Source of the DNA: Pseudomonas sp. GD03919
GTDB lineage: Bacteria; Pseudomonadota; Gammaproteobacteria; Pseudomonadales; Pseudomonadaceae
DNA: 64,000 nt
Direction: 5' to 3'
NCBI RefSeq assembly: GCF_029814935.1
Contig: NZ_CP104582.1
Coordinates: 2,790,001 to 2,854,000, forward strand
Numbering within the stretch: the stretch's first letter is position 1; each line of letters starts with the position of its first letter. The notes beneath the pieces are model-generated. The model worked only from the letters and a program-made list of their open reading frames with translations, searched no databases and was not told the DNA's origin. Shown piece after piece: positions 39,433-48,295 of the stretch. Position numbers and translations under genes: made by a program.

Positions 39433-39957
39433 TCAGCGCCAGTAGCGTTGCTGGGCGCGCCTGAGCCGCCCGCTCCCGAACATCAGGCCGAACATCAGCA
39501 CCAGCAGCTCGGCCACCCAGGCCAGCAGCAAGGCACTGATCACACCCCAGAGGATTGCATCCGGGGTGAACAGCACCTGGTAGCGGTAGGCCCGCAGGGT
39601 TTCCTCGAACAGCTCGTGATCCGCGCCCGTCGCCAGGTGCCAGGCCTGGGCGTACCAGGGCCCCTGCATGGCCTGCCATTCGCGTTCGAGCAAGGCGGAG
39701 CGCTGCACCAGGTGCCCGACGCTCTTGGCATCGCTGCGCATCACCGGGTCATCGCTGACCCGGTAGTGCGCCACCAGCGCATCCATATCGCCCTTGAAGA
39801 AATTGCGCGCCGTTTCCTGAAAACCTTTGAGACTTTGCTGCGACTCCAGACGGTGAGCCTCGACCCGCTTGGCATAGTCAGCGATAAAACCCGGCACCTG
39901 GACTCCCAGCAACAGACCCAGAGCGAACAACGTCAGACGCAGGTAGCTTCTGAGCAT
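39433..39957 (-). CDS. DUF2937 family membrane protein
   Basis: A 174-residue protein with an N-terminal helix (LRLTLFALGLLLGVQVPGF), an amphipathic periplasmic middle (about 28-135) and a C-terminal membrane segment (ISALLLAWVAELLVLMFGLM). This is the DUF2937 layout. No function has been assigned. It is three bases downstream of the amidotransferase gene and is likely co-transcribed with it. Confidence 0.85.
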   Translation of the reverse strand: MLRSYLRLTLFALGLLLGVQVPGFIADYAKRVEAHRLESQQSLKGFQETARNFFKGDMDALVAHYRVSDDPVMRSDAKSVGHLVQRSALLEREWQAMQGPWYAQAWHLATGADHELFEETLRAYRYQVLFTPDAILWGVISALLLAWVAELLVLMFGLMFGSGRLRRAQQRYWR

Positions 39958-39960
39958 GGG

Positions 39961-40734
39961 TCAGGCCTTGCCGTACGTAATGCATTCGCCGCGACGCCAC
40001 AGGCGCCACTCACCCGGCTGATAGCGCGCCCATTGCTCGTTGTCGGTCAAAGGCTCGGTGGCGATGACCGTCACCACATCGTTGGGTGTGGTTTCCGCCT
40101 GAAAGTCCACCTTCAGATCGGCGTCCTTCAGTTGCGCCGGGCCGAACGGCGCGCGCCGGGTAATATGCGCCAGCTTGGTCGAACAGAAGCTGAACAGCCA
40201 GTCGCCATCGCTGAGCAGACAGTTGAACACGCCGAGCTGACGGTAACTGGCGCAGGCGGCGACCAGCACCGGCAGGAGCATTTCCACCGAGACCGGCTCA
40301 GGGAAGGCGCGGCGCACACGGTTGAGCAGGTCGCAGAAGGCCGCCTCGCTGTCGGTCTCGCCGACCGGTCGGTAGAAGGTAGTGGAGCCTTCCAGGCCCG
40401 CCAGCTGGCCGTTATGGGCGAAACACCAGTTACGTCCCCACAGCTCGCGGCTGAAGGGATGAGTATTGACCAGGCAGACCTGGCCGACGTTGGCCTGGCG
40501 GATATGGCCGATCACCACCTCGCTCTTAATCGGATAGCGCTGCACCAGTTGCGCCACCTCGGACTCACTGCTCGCGCGCGGGTCCTGAAACAGCCGCAGG
40601 CCACGACCTTCATAGAAGCCGATGCCCCAGCCATCGCGATGCGGCCCGGTGCGGCCACCACGCTGCATAAGCCCGGTGAAACTGAAGACGATATCGGTGG
40701 GTACATTGGCGCTCATGCCGAGCAATTCGCACAT
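39961..40734 (-). CDS. Class II glutamine amidotransferase (YafJ-like)
   Basis: A 257-residue Ntn-type enzyme. The catalytic Cys2 follows Met1 directly (MCELLGMSANVPTD). Other family blocks are HRDGWGIGFYEGRGLRLF, VVIGHIRQANVG and CFAHNGQLAG. It probably removes ammonia from a gamma-glutamyl compound; the substrate is unknown. It follows the HIT gene after four bases, forming a run of small genes with conserved order near ptrB in Pseudomonas. Confidence 0.92.
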   Translation of the reverse strand: MCELLGMSANVPTDIVFSFTGLMQRGGRTGPHRDGWGIGFYEGRGLRLFQDPRASSESEVAQLVQRYPIKSEVVIGHIRQANVGQVCLVNTHPFSRELWGRNWCFAHNGQLAGLEGSTTFYRPVGETDSEAAFCDLLNRVRRAFPEPVSVEMLLPVLVAACASYRQLGVFNCLLSDGDWLFSFCSTKLAHITRRAPFGPAQLKDADLKVDFQAETTPNDVVTVIATEPLTDNEQWARYQPGEWRLWRRGECITYGKA

Positions 40735-40738
40735 CGAA

Positions 40739-41185
40739 TCAATTCTCCTTGCCGAGGATCAGGCGCAAACGTTCGGCTTCATCTTGCAGACGCGCTTCGA
40801 TTCGCTTGCGGCCCATTGGCAGAAAACGCACCAACAATCGCCAGAGCAACGCCGGCAGGTCACCCGGCCGACGCGGAATCAGGTGTAAATGAAGATGGGG
40901 CACATGCTGATTGGAATCCGGACCGTCATTGATCAGCAGGTTGATACCGTTCTTGCCAAAGCCCGCTTCGCGTAGCGCCGCGGCGATGCGCTCGGCCAGT
41001 GCCAGCAAACGCTCACGCACAGCAGGCGGCAAATCACGCAGAAAGGGTGCATGGCGTCGACTGACGATCAGCACATGGGCCGGTCGCATCGGGAAGATAT
41101 CCAGCAAAACGATGAAGTCATCGTCCTCGTAAAGCCGATGAGCGGGTAGCCGTCGCTCGGCAATGGCACAGAACACGCAATCCAT
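40739..41185 (-). CDS. HIT-family nucleotide hydrolase/transferase
   Basis: A 148-residue protein. The start MDCVFCAIAERRLPAHRLYE was chosen over an ATG 18 codons upstream because HIT proteins begin at the CxxC motif. The histidine triad reads HVPHLHLHLIPR (about 96-107). The C-terminal extension (ALLWRLLVRFLPMGRKRIE) is longer than in Hint proteins and basic. It probably cleaves nucleotide phosphoramidates or dinucleoside polyphosphates. Confidence 0.92.
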   Translation of the reverse strand: MDCVFCAIAERRLPAHRLYEDDDFIVLLDIFPMRPAHVLIVSRRHAPFLRDLPPAVRERLLALAERIAAALREAGFGKNGINLLINDGPDSNQHVPHLHLHLIPRRPGDLPALLWRLLVRFLPMGRKRIEARLQDEAERLRLILGKEN

Positions 41186-41247
41186 CGGGCCTCCCTTGCA
41201 CAGGATCACCATGCTGAACCCACGGGCCAGCGGGCGCAAGGGGCAAA

Positions 41248-41718
41248 TCAGATACGCGGTTCCAGACGACCGCCGCGCTCGCGCCCGTAATCGCGCGCAG
41301 GCAGATCGTCTTCCTCCATGCGTTCACGCAGGGTACGCAGGTCTTCGTCAGGCCCGGCGACCTGCTCGCCCTTGCGTCCTCGCCACCAGCTTTCGATGGG
41401 CCAGCGAATGGCGACGAACAGCAGATAAACGGCAAGGGCAATCAGGCTGTACAACGCCAAATCGGCCACCGCACGCCAGGCGTTGTTGCCGACCTTGAGC
41501 AACACGTCCATGGCAGTGACCGCCAGAGCGGGTGCAAACAGGTCACGCGCCGGATCGACGATGGTCGGGCTGAACAACAGCACAGCCATCAACACCCGCA
41601 GCGGCTCACGCAGGTAGCGCCACATCCAGCGGGTCAGGCGCATCCACACCAACAGGCAACCCAGGGCAGCAATCCCGTAGGCCGCCCAGGCCATGAGGTA
41701 GTCGTTTTCATTGATCAT
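41248..41718 (-). CDS. Hypothetical inner-membrane protein
   Basis: A 156-residue protein beginning MINENDYLMAWAAYGIAALG. Helices are predicted near 8-26, 38-52 and 88-108, and the C-terminal 45 residues are charged and cytoplasmic (ending RERGGRLEPRI). A much longer upstream open frame exists but is the antisense of ptrB and is not coding. It is divergent from ptrB and 62 bases upstream of the HIT gene on the same strand. No domain recognised. Confidence 0.8.
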   Translation of the reverse strand: MINENDYLMAWAAYGIAALGCLLVWMRLTRWMWRYLREPLRVLMAVLLFSPTIVDPARDLFAPALAVTAMDVLLKVGNNAWRAVADLALYSLIALAVYLLFVAIRWPIESWWRGRKGEQVAGPDEDLRTLRERMEEDDLPARDYGRERGGRLEPRI

Positions 41719-41823
41719 AAGCAGGCGCCGGCATGGCAGGTCTGGCAAAGGGGCGCTTATGATAGCGGCTTTTGCCCAGCGCGGCGCCCCTGCCGTCGCC
41801 CTCTCGTTCACTGGAGCCATGCC

Positions 41824-43866
41824 ATGTCCCCTGCCCCGATCGCCCGCCAGGAAGCCGGCAACGACCCTTATCACTGGCTGGAAAACCGCGACAGCGAAGA
41901 GGTGCTGGCATACCTGCAAGCCGAGAACGCTTACCTGGAGACGGTGCTGGAACCTCTGCAGGCGCTGCGCGAGCAACTGTTCGAAGAGATCAAGGGGCGT
42001 ATCCGCGAGACAGACCTGTCGCTGCCCACGCCCTGGGGCGACTATCTCTACTACCAACGCACCACGGCCGGTGACGAGTATCCCCGACACTATCGCTGCC
42101 GCCGTCCTGCCGATGGTTCGCTGCAGGTCGACAGCGCCAGCGAAACGCTGCTGCTCGATCCCAACGAGTTGGCCGGCGGCGGCTTTCTTTCGGTCGGTGC
42201 TTTCAGCATCAGCCCCGACCAGCAGCGCCTGGCCTACAGCCTCGACAGTAACGGCGACGAAATCTACCGCCTGTTCGTCAAGGAACTGGGCAACGGCCAG
42301 ATCAGCGAACTGCCCTTCGACGACTGCGATGGCAGCATGACCTGGGCGAATGACAGCCAGACGCTGTTCTTCACCGAACTGGACGACACTCACCGCCCCT
42401 ACAAGCTCTATCGTCACCGCCTCGGCGACGCCGCAGCCGAAGCGGTATTCGAAGAGGCAGATGGCCGTTTCTTCCTGCACTGCTACCGCTCCAGTTCCGA
42501 GCGCCAGTTGATCCTGCAACTGGGCAGCAAGACCACCAGCGAAGTCTGGGTGCTGGACGCCCATAGCCCGCAAGACGCCTTCACCTGCCTGGCGCCCCGC
42601 GAGGAAAATCACGAGTACGACGTTGACCACGGCATGCTCGATGGCCAGTGGTGCTGGCTGATTCGCAGCAACCAGAGCGGCATCAATTTTGCGCTGTACC
42701 GCGCCACTGAGTCGCAGCCGCAACGTCCGCACTGGCAGCAGATTCGCGCCCACGACCCGCAGGTGATGCTCGAAGGCGCCACGCTGAACCAGCGCGCCAT
42801 TGTCCTGGCGCTGCGCGAAGGCGGTTTGCCGATCCTCGAAGTGCAGCCACAGGGCGCTGAAGCCTATCGCGTGCAGTTGCCGGATGCCGCCTATAGCCTC
42901 TACGTGCAGGACAGCCTGGAGTTTCACAGCCCGGTGATTCGCTTGCGCTACGAAGCGCTGAACCGCCCCGCGCAGATACGCCAGCTGGAACTGGCCAGCG
43001 GCGCGCAGCAGGTACTGAAGCAGACGCCCGTGGAAGGCCCGTTCGATGCCGACGCCTATGAAAGCCGTCGTCTCTGGGCCAGCGCCGCCGACGGCACGCA
43101 GATACCGATCAGCCTGGTGGCGCGGCGCGATGTGTTCGCCGCCGACCAGCCAGCCCCGCTCTATCTCTATGGTTACGGCGCCTACGGCGAGAGCCTTGAC
43201 CCCTGGTTCTCCCACGCTCGCCTGAGCCTGCTCGATCGCGGTTTCGTCTTCGCCATCGCGCATGTGCGCGGCGGCGGCGAGATGGGCGAAGCCTGGTACC
43301 GTGCCGGCAAGCTTGCGCAGAAGCAGAACAGCTTCGACGATTTCATCGCCAGCGCCGAACGCCTGATCGCCGAGGGCCTGACCACCCCCGCGCAACTGGC
43401 GATCAGCGGCGGCAGCGCCGGCGGCCTGCTGATCGGCGCCGTGCTCAACCAGCGCCCCGAGCTGTTCGCCGCCGCCATCGCCGAAGTGCCCTTCGTCGAC
43501 GTGCTCAACACCATGCTCAACCCCGACCTGCCGCTGACCGTGACCGAGTACGACGAATGGGGCGACCCGAACGAGCCCGAGGTCTTCGAGCGCATCAAGG
43601 CGTACGCGCCCTACGAGAATGTGCGCGCCCAGGCATATCCGGCGATTCTCGCCGTCGCGGGCTACAACGACAGCCGCGTGCAGTATTGGGAGGCCGCCAA
43701 GTGGGTAGCCAAGCTGCGCCGCGACAAGACCGACGACAATCTGCTATTGCTCAAGACCGACCTCGGTGCTGGCCATGGCGGCATGAGCGGGCGTTATCAG
43801 AGCATCAGAGATGTGGCGCTGGAGTACGCGTTTCTGTTCCACGTACTGGGGGTCGCACACCCGTAG
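41824..43866 (+). CDS. ptrB: Oligopeptidase B (S9A prolyl oligopeptidase family)
   Basis: A 680-residue serine peptidase that cuts short peptides after Arg or Lys. The N-terminal beta-propeller spans about 70-400. The hydrolase domain shows YLYGYGAYGESLDPWFS and AHVRGGGEMG, the nucleophile Ser in ISGGSAGGLLIGAVLN (about 531), the Asp in VAGYNDSRVQYWE and the His in LGAGHGGMSGR near the C-terminus. The protein is probably cytoplasmic or periplasmic without a classical signal. Confidence 0.95.
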   Translation: MSPAPIARQEAGNDPYHWLENRDSEEVLAYLQAENAYLETVLEPLQALREQLFEEIKGRIRETDLSLPTPWGDYLYYQRTTAGDEYPRHYRCRRPADGSLQVDSASETLLLDPNELAGGGFLSVGAFSISPDQQRLAYSLDSNGDEIYRLFVKELGNGQISELPFDDCDGSMTWANDSQTLFFTELDDTHRPYKLYRHRLGDAAAEAVFEEADGRFFLHCYRSSSERQLILQLGSKTTSEVWVLDAHSPQDAFTCLAPREENHEYDVDHGMLDGQWCWLIRSNQSGINFALYRATESQPQRPHWQQIRAHDPQVMLEGATLNQRAIVLALREGGLPILEVQPQGAEAYRVQLPDAAYSLYVQDSLEFHSPVIRLRYEALNRPAQIRQLELASGAQQVLKQTPVEGPFDADAYESRRLWASAADGTQIPISLVARRDVFAADQPAPLYLYGYGAYGESLDPWFSHARLSLLDRGFVFAIAHVRGGGEMGEAWYRAGKLAQKQNSFDDFIASAERLIAEGLTTPAQLAISGGSAGGLLIGAVLNQRPELFAAAIAEVPFVDVLNTMLNPDLPLTVTEYDEWGDPNEPEVFERIKAYAPYENVRAQAYPAILAVAGYNDSRVQYWEAAKWVAKLRRDKTDDNLLLLKTDLGAGHGGMSGRYQSIRDVALEYAFLFHVLGVAHP

Positions 43867-43929
43867 GTGCAGCTTGGGCGGTGACTCACCTGCATCGTGG
43901 CTCAAGCCGCTACTGCAACAATTCGACGA

Positions 43930-44244
43930 TCAGTCCTGCTGGCGTTGCCCTTCCAGCCCCTGGCTGTTGCGGCGCAGTTGCTCATCCAGTTGCGGAATCG
44001 GCTGGTCACCGATGGATTTCGGCGCAGTCCCTGGGGGCGTTTGTCCCTGGGGCGGCGGTAAAAGGGGCGCCGATCCCTGGCGCTTGATCGTACTGGGCAT
44101 GGAAGGCTGGCCGTATGGCTGCGGCGTGGCGGTGCCCGGTGCACCCGCCCCAGGGGCGGACGGCATGCGCATCGGCTCCTGAGCCCAGGCCAGATTGACA
44201 GGGCTGGTGGCCAGTACCATTACGGCGAACAGAGGCAAGCGCAT
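43930..44244 (-). CDS. Secreted proline-rich hypothetical protein
   Basis: A 104-residue protein with a Sec signal peptide (MRLPLFAVMVLATSPVNLAWA, cleavage after AWA) and a mature part rich in proline, glutamine and glycine (e.g. LLPPPQGQTPPGTAPKSI). The mature chain is likely disordered. GGAGACC precedes the ATG. It is convergent with ptrB and divergent from yajD. No family recognised. Confidence 0.72.
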   Translation of the reverse strand: MRLPLFAVMVLATSPVNLAWAQEPMRMPSAPGAGAPGTATPQPYGQPSMPSTIKRQGSAPLLPPPQGQTPPGTAPKSIGDQPIPQLDEQLRRNSQGLEGQRQQD

Positions 44245-44328
44245 GATAGGTCTCCTGTGCTGCCGGCTTTCGTTCTATTCTGGCAACATATCCAGTCAAG
44301 CGTTCACCTCCCGATAACAGGTTTTGTC

Positions 44329-44670
44329 ATGAGCACCAGCAACAACCGCTACTACCTGTCCGCCCAGGCCGAAGAAGGCTACCGGCAGAAAGCGCTGAAA
44401 ATGTACCCACACGTCTGCGGCCGCTGCGCCCGCGAGTTCTCCGGCAAGCGCCTGAGCGAACTGACCGTGCATCACCGCGATCACAACCACCACAACAACC
44501 CGGCCGATGGTTCCAACTGGGAGCTGCTGTGCCTGTTCTGTCATGACAACGAACACTCGCGCTACACCGACCAGCAGTATTTCGCCGAAGGCTCCACCGC
44601 CAGCCCGCAGGCTGCCAAATCGACCTACAAGGCCTTTGGCGATCTGGCCAGCCTGCTGAAAAAGGACTAG
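44329..44670 (+). CDS. yajD: YajD-type HNH nuclease family protein
   Basis: A 113-residue protein. Zinc-binding cysteines (HVCGRCAREF and LLCLFCHDNEHS) frame the HNH core VHHRDHNHHNNPADGSNWE. YajD is a small conserved HNH protein of unclear physiological role. The start MSTSNNRYYLSAQAEEGY was preferred to an ATG 24 codons upstream, which overlaps the promoter region of the secreted protein. It is followed by the RNA methyltransferase gene after 47 bases. Confidence 0.9.
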   Translation: MSTSNNRYYLSAQAEEGYRQKALKMYPHVCGRCAREFSGKRLSELTVHHRDHNHHNNPADGSNWELLCLFCHDNEHSRYTDQQYFAEGSTASPQAAKSTYKAFGDLASLLKKD

Positions 44671-44717
44671 GGCGGGGCGCTCAGCACCGTATAATCGGCG
44701 CTTTTCCGAGTGCCACC

Positions 44718-45188
44718 GTGGCCAACAAGAGATACGCCTGCATCGGCCTGTTCAACCCGAAATCACCGGAAAACGTCGGCTCCATCATGCGGGCGGCGGG
44801 CTGCTATGGCGTCAGCTCGGTGTTCTACACCGGCACCCGCTACGACCGCGCCAAAGATTTCATCACCGACACCAAGAAGGTTCATCAGGATATCCCGCTG
44901 ATCAATATCGACGATCTGCGCAAGATCCTGCCGCTGGGCTGCACGCCGGTGGCGGTGGAACTGGTCGATGATGCCCGCGCCCTGCCCGCCTATACCCATC
45001 CGGACCGGGCGCTGTACATCTTCGGCCCGGAGGACGGCTCACTGCAGCAGGAGATTCTCGACTGGTGCGCAGGTGAAGTGGTGTACATCCCGACTCAGGG
45101 CTGCATGAACCTGGCCGCGACGGTCAACGTGGTGCTCTATGACCGCCTGGCCAAGGGTAACAATACCCGCTCCGGCCCCCTGTTCTGA
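44718..45188 (+). CDS. SpoU/TrmH-family RNA 2'-O-methyltransferase
   Basis: A 156-residue SPOUT-fold enzyme. Motif 1 is NPKSPENVGSIMRAAGCYGV, motif 2 is ALYIFGPEDGSLQQEILDWC and motif 3 is YIPTQGCMNLAATVNVVLYD, which form the trefoil knot for SAM binding. It is a single-domain form like TrmL, so tRNA is the likely target. The start codon is GTG (MANKRYACIGLF). It converges on the M61-like gene with only 15 bases between stops. Confidence 0.9.
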   Translation: MANKRYACIGLFNPKSPENVGSIMRAAGCYGVSSVFYTGTRYDRAKDFITDTKKVHQDIPLINIDDLRKILPLGCTPVAVELVDDARALPAYTHPDRALYIFGPEDGSLQQEILDWCAGEVVYIPTQGCMNLAATVNVVLYDRLAKGNNTRSGPLF

Positions 45189-45203
45189 GTCAAGTGCTAA
45201 CGT

Positions 45204-46430
45204 TCAGCGCAGCAAACGCGTATCCAGGGTCTTCGACGGACCGCCGATGACGTTCTCGGTGATGTCGATGAAGTCCTTGGTGCTGACCCGATCCAGCCGC
45301 ATCAGCCCACGGGTGACGTCATCGAGTGACAGATTGCCTTTTTCCCTGGTCTTCTGCCGAATCTCCCGATCCAGTTCCTGCAACAGCAGCACCGCACGCG
45401 CGGTGACCGGCCCACTGGCATTGTCGGTACGCAGGCTGTTGACCGGCTTGCTCCAGCGGATCAGTTGCTCGCGGATCTTCTGATAGCGCTCCTCGCTGAT
45501 GCCACCGGCACGGCGCATCAATTCGATGGCGTAATACTCGGCCAGGCCTTCGGCGATCCAGTCACTGCGATCGCGACCGTAGATGCGGCCGAATACATGC
45601 ACCAGTTCATGCACCAGCGAGCTGGTGCCGTTCTCACTGACCAGGGGACGGTCGGCGTGCATGTAGTAGGAATTGGCCGCCGACAGGCCGCCGCGCCACA
45701 TCGGGTCGCCGGCGCCGACGATCAGCAGTTTGTCCGGATCGCGCGGGAACACCTGCTGTATCTGCGGCCAGACGAAAGTGAGGAAGGTCATGATGTCCAT
45801 GCGCCGCATGCCCTCGCCGATCGGCGCGGAAATGGCGACCTCGGTATCGCCCAGGCGGGTGCGGCGAGTGCCAAGCTTGCCGGCGAGCATCCAGCCGGTG
45901 GGGCGGTCGAACTTGCGCTGCGGGTTGTCGATGCGAAAGCGGTTCTTGCCGATGCGCGGCCAACCGGTCTCCACGCTCTTCCAGCCCTTGGGCAGATCGA
46001 ACTGCAGGCGCGCCACCAGCTCGGTCTTGTCCTGCTGATCGAGCCTGGCCGCGGGAATCAGGTCGTCCCCCCTGAACAGTGCCCAGTCCTCGGTCATCCT
46101 GGCGTCATAGCGCCCCGGCTTGCGTTCACTGTCGATCAGCACCCGGTAGCTCAGCACGCTCTTACCTTCGCCTGGCTGCCACTTGCCTCGCCCCGGGGTT
46201 TCCTGCGACCACTGGCCGTCGGCCTTGAAGTCGCTGAAACGGCCGTCTTCGCCGAGGTTGAAGTCAAGACTGCGCACGCGCTCGCCCTTCTCCAGGGTGA
46301 TACTGACCTCGGCCTGATTGCTCTCGGGCAGAAAGCGCACGTGGTAATCCAGATCAACCTTCTGCGTGGCAGCGAAGGCCGGCAGGCTCAGAAGCAGCAG
46401 AGACGAGAACAACGGCAAGCGAAGGGACAT
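45204..46430 (-). CDS. Secreted gluzincin metallopeptidase, M61-like
   Basis: A 408-residue protein with a signal peptide (MSLRLPLFSSLLLLSLPAFA). A beta-rich N-terminal domain (about 25-200) precedes the peptidase domain. The zinc site is SSLVHELVHVFGRIYG (HExxH near residue 278), and the third ligand is the Glu in WIAEGLAEYYAIE, 18-20 residues later. This is typical of gluzincins such as M61/M1. The start was set at the signal peptide; an ATG 35 codons upstream is not plausible. Periplasmic; substrate unknown. Confidence 0.82.
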   Translation of the reverse strand: MSLRLPLFSSLLLLSLPAFAATQKVDLDYHVRFLPESNQAEVSITLEKGERVRSLDFNLGEDGRFSDFKADGQWSQETPGRGKWQPGEGKSVLSYRVLIDSERKPGRYDARMTEDWALFRGDDLIPAARLDQQDKTELVARLQFDLPKGWKSVETGWPRIGKNRFRIDNPQRKFDRPTGWMLAGKLGTRRTRLGDTEVAISAPIGEGMRRMDIMTFLTFVWPQIQQVFPRDPDKLLIVGAGDPMWRGGLSAANSYYMHADRPLVSENGTSSLVHELVHVFGRIYGRDRSDWIAEGLAEYYAIELMRRAGGISEERYQKIREQLIRWSKPVNSLRTDNASGPVTARAVLLLQELDREIRQKTREKGNLSLDDVTRGLMRLDRVSTKDFIDITENVIGGPSKTLDTRLLR

Positions 46431-46531
46431 CGAGCGAAACTCCTGATGCGGGACATGGCGGCATATGACCGCCGCGCCAGAGGGCAAATTCCGTGGGCAC
46501 CCGACAGATTTGCCACGAAGCCGCGTGGCAA

Positions 46532-46981
46532 TCAACCTGCGCGGAAAATAAGATGATCTTCCCAGTCGTCTTCGGCCACGCTGGTCTCGCTGAGCATACG
46601 TCCCGACTGGGAAATGCGCTCAGCGTGCACTGCCTCCGGGTCGCCCGAGACAAGATGGTGCCAATGTGGCAAGTCCTTGCCTTCGCTGACCAGGCGGTAA
46701 GCGCAGGTCGGCGGCAACCAGCGAAACTGGTCGGCTTGCGCCGGGGTAAGCTGAATGCAGTCAGGCACATGCTTGACCCGATTGGGATAATCGCTGCAGC
46801 GACAGGTCTGCAGGTCCAGCAGCTTGCAGGCGATGCGCGTGTAGTAGACGGCGCCATCGTCCTCGTCTTCGAGCTTCTGCAGGCAGCACAGGCCACAGCC
46901 GTCGCACAGCGACTCCCATTCGCCCTGATCGAGCTGGGCGAGGGTCTTGCGTTTCCAGAAGGGTTCGAGGTCGGCGGCCAT
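46532..46981 (-). CDS. ycgN: YcgN family cysteine-cluster protein (UPF0260)
   Basis: A 149-residue protein of normal UPF0260 length. [40 protein letters not shown] and [20 protein letters not shown] carry the conserved cysteines thought to bind zinc or iron. Function unknown. It lies 84 bases downstream of the dehydrogenase gene, in the rnd-ycgL-dehydrogenase-ycgN run. Confidence 0.95.
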   Translation of the reverse strand: MAADLEPFWKRKTLAQLDQGEWESLCDGCGLCCLQKLEDEDDGAVYYTRIACKLLDLQTCRCSDYPNRVKHVPDCIQLTPAQADQFRWLPPTCAYRLVSEGKDLPHWHHLVSGDPEAVHAERISQSGRMLSETSVAEDDWEDHLIFRAG

Positions 46982-47065
46982 GGCTACAGTATGGACTCAG
47001 ACGGAAAAGGCGCGGCAGTCTAGCGTGGGGGCAATGCAGGGCCAAGCGGCGCGGGCCCGACGGTC

Positions 47066-47998
47066 TCAGTAACCACGGGCAAAATCCACCTCACCGCGCA
47101 ACGCCTCTCCAGCTTGCCAGCGCCTCAGGTTGTCGATGAACAGCTCGCTCATCAGCAGCGGGTCGGTGGGTGCCGAGCTGTGACCGGTGAGCAGCAAACG
47201 CGGCGCCGTCCAGAACGCATGACCGGGCGGCAGCGGCTCTTCACGGCAGACGTCGATCACCGCAGCAGCCAGTTTGTTCTGCTCAAGCGCTGCCACCAGG
47301 TCGGCATCGACCACGGCAACGCCACGACCGGCATTGATCAGCACCGCATCCGCACGGAAATAGGCCAGCAGCCGGGCATCGTACAGATCACGTGTAGCCG
47401 GCGTATCCGGTAGCAGGTTGATCACGTAATCGGCCCAGGCAATCAGCCGTGGCAGGTCAACCAGATCTGCCACCTCGACAAAAGGCGCCTGCTCACGCGT
47501 CTGACTGGCGACGCCGCGCAGCTCCACCCCAAAGGGCTGAAGAAAATTGGCCAGGGCCTGACCGATATCGCCGCAACCGACCACCAGCACGCGGCGCCCG
47601 CGCAGGCTGCACGGCAGACGATGATCCCAACGCTGCTCGACCTGCGCCGCCAGGCGGGCGAACAGGCGCCGTTCATGAGCCAGCAGATGCCCCAGCACGT
47701 ATTCGGCCATCACCTGACCGAAGATGCCGACAGCGCGGGTCAGGCGGTAATCACGCGGCAATCCATGGGCCAGCAACGGCGTGATACCGGCCCAGGTCGA
47801 CTGCAACCACTGTGGGCGCAACCCTTCGCGCAGCAAGGGTGCGAGCAGATCGGGTTGCCCCAGCCAGACGTCGCAGCCATCGGCCAGCGCACGCAGCGCT
47901 TCGGGCTGTGCGCCGGCTACCAGTTGCAGTTCCGGACAGGCCATGCGGATGCGCTCGGCATAGCGTGCGTGATCATCCTCGGCGATCAGCAGGCGCAT
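47066..47998 (-). CDS. D-2-hydroxyacid dehydrogenase (GhrA-like)
   Basis: A 310-residue NAD(P)H enzyme that likely reduces glyoxylate or hydroxypyruvate. The nucleotide site is LVVGCGDIGQALANFLQPFG (about 140). Catalytic residues are Arg in LINAGRGVAVVDADL (about 225), Glu in REEPLPPGHAFW and His in LLTGHSSAPTDPLL (about 275). It lies three bases after ycgL, so the two are co-transcribed. Confidence 0.9.
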   Translation of the reverse strand: MRLLIAEDDHARYAERIRMACPELQLVAGAQPEALRALADGCDVWLGQPDLLAPLLREGLRPQWLQSTWAGITPLLAHGLPRDYRLTRAVGIFGQVMAEYVLGHLLAHERRLFARLAAQVEQRWDHRLPCSLRGRRVLVVGCGDIGQALANFLQPFGVELRGVASQTREQAPFVEVADLVDLPRLIAWADYVINLLPDTPATRDLYDARLLAYFRADAVLINAGRGVAVVDADLVAALEQNKLAAAVIDVCREEPLPPGHAFWTAPRLLLTGHSSAPTDPLLMSELFIDNLRRWQAGEALRGEVDFARGY

Positions 47999-48001
47999 CG
48001 T

Positions 48002-48295
48002 TTACACCGGGTCGTTGCGGCGCAGCAGCTCGTCGGGCAGATGCTGGATGTATTCCTCCTCGGGCGGCGGCATCTGCAGGTGATAACCCTGTTTCTCGAG
48101 ATTCTCCAGCACCAGGCTGATGTCCTCGCGTGCCAACTGGCGCTCCGGGCTGAGCACCAGATCGAAGGCATGCGCGGGCGGGCCGAATACCGCGAGCAGA
48201 CCTTCGGGCACTCGGGTCAGCGCCTCGGCCTTGAGTACGTAGAGGTACATCTCGTTCTTGCGCGGGCTTTTGTAGATGGAACAGATGCGTTTCAC
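48002..48295 (-). CDS. ycgL: YcgL-domain protein
   Basis: A 97-residue protein that starts [20 protein letters not shown] and contains [20 protein letters not shown], matching the YcgL family. The fold is known but the role is not. Its ATG overlaps the rnd stop by four bases, a conserved arrangement in gamma-proteobacteria that suggests a link with RNA processing. Confidence 0.95.
   Translation of the reverse strand: MKRICSIYKSPRKNEMYLYVLKAEALTRVPEGLLAVFGPPAHAFDLVLSPERQLAREDISLVLENLEKQGYHLQMPPPEEEYIQHLPDELLRRNDPV

Noticed and set aside
41248..43395. 715-codon minus-strand open frame
   Set aside because: Only its last 156 codons look like a real protein; the rest is antisense to oligopeptidase B and has no domain, an effect of high GC at third positions.
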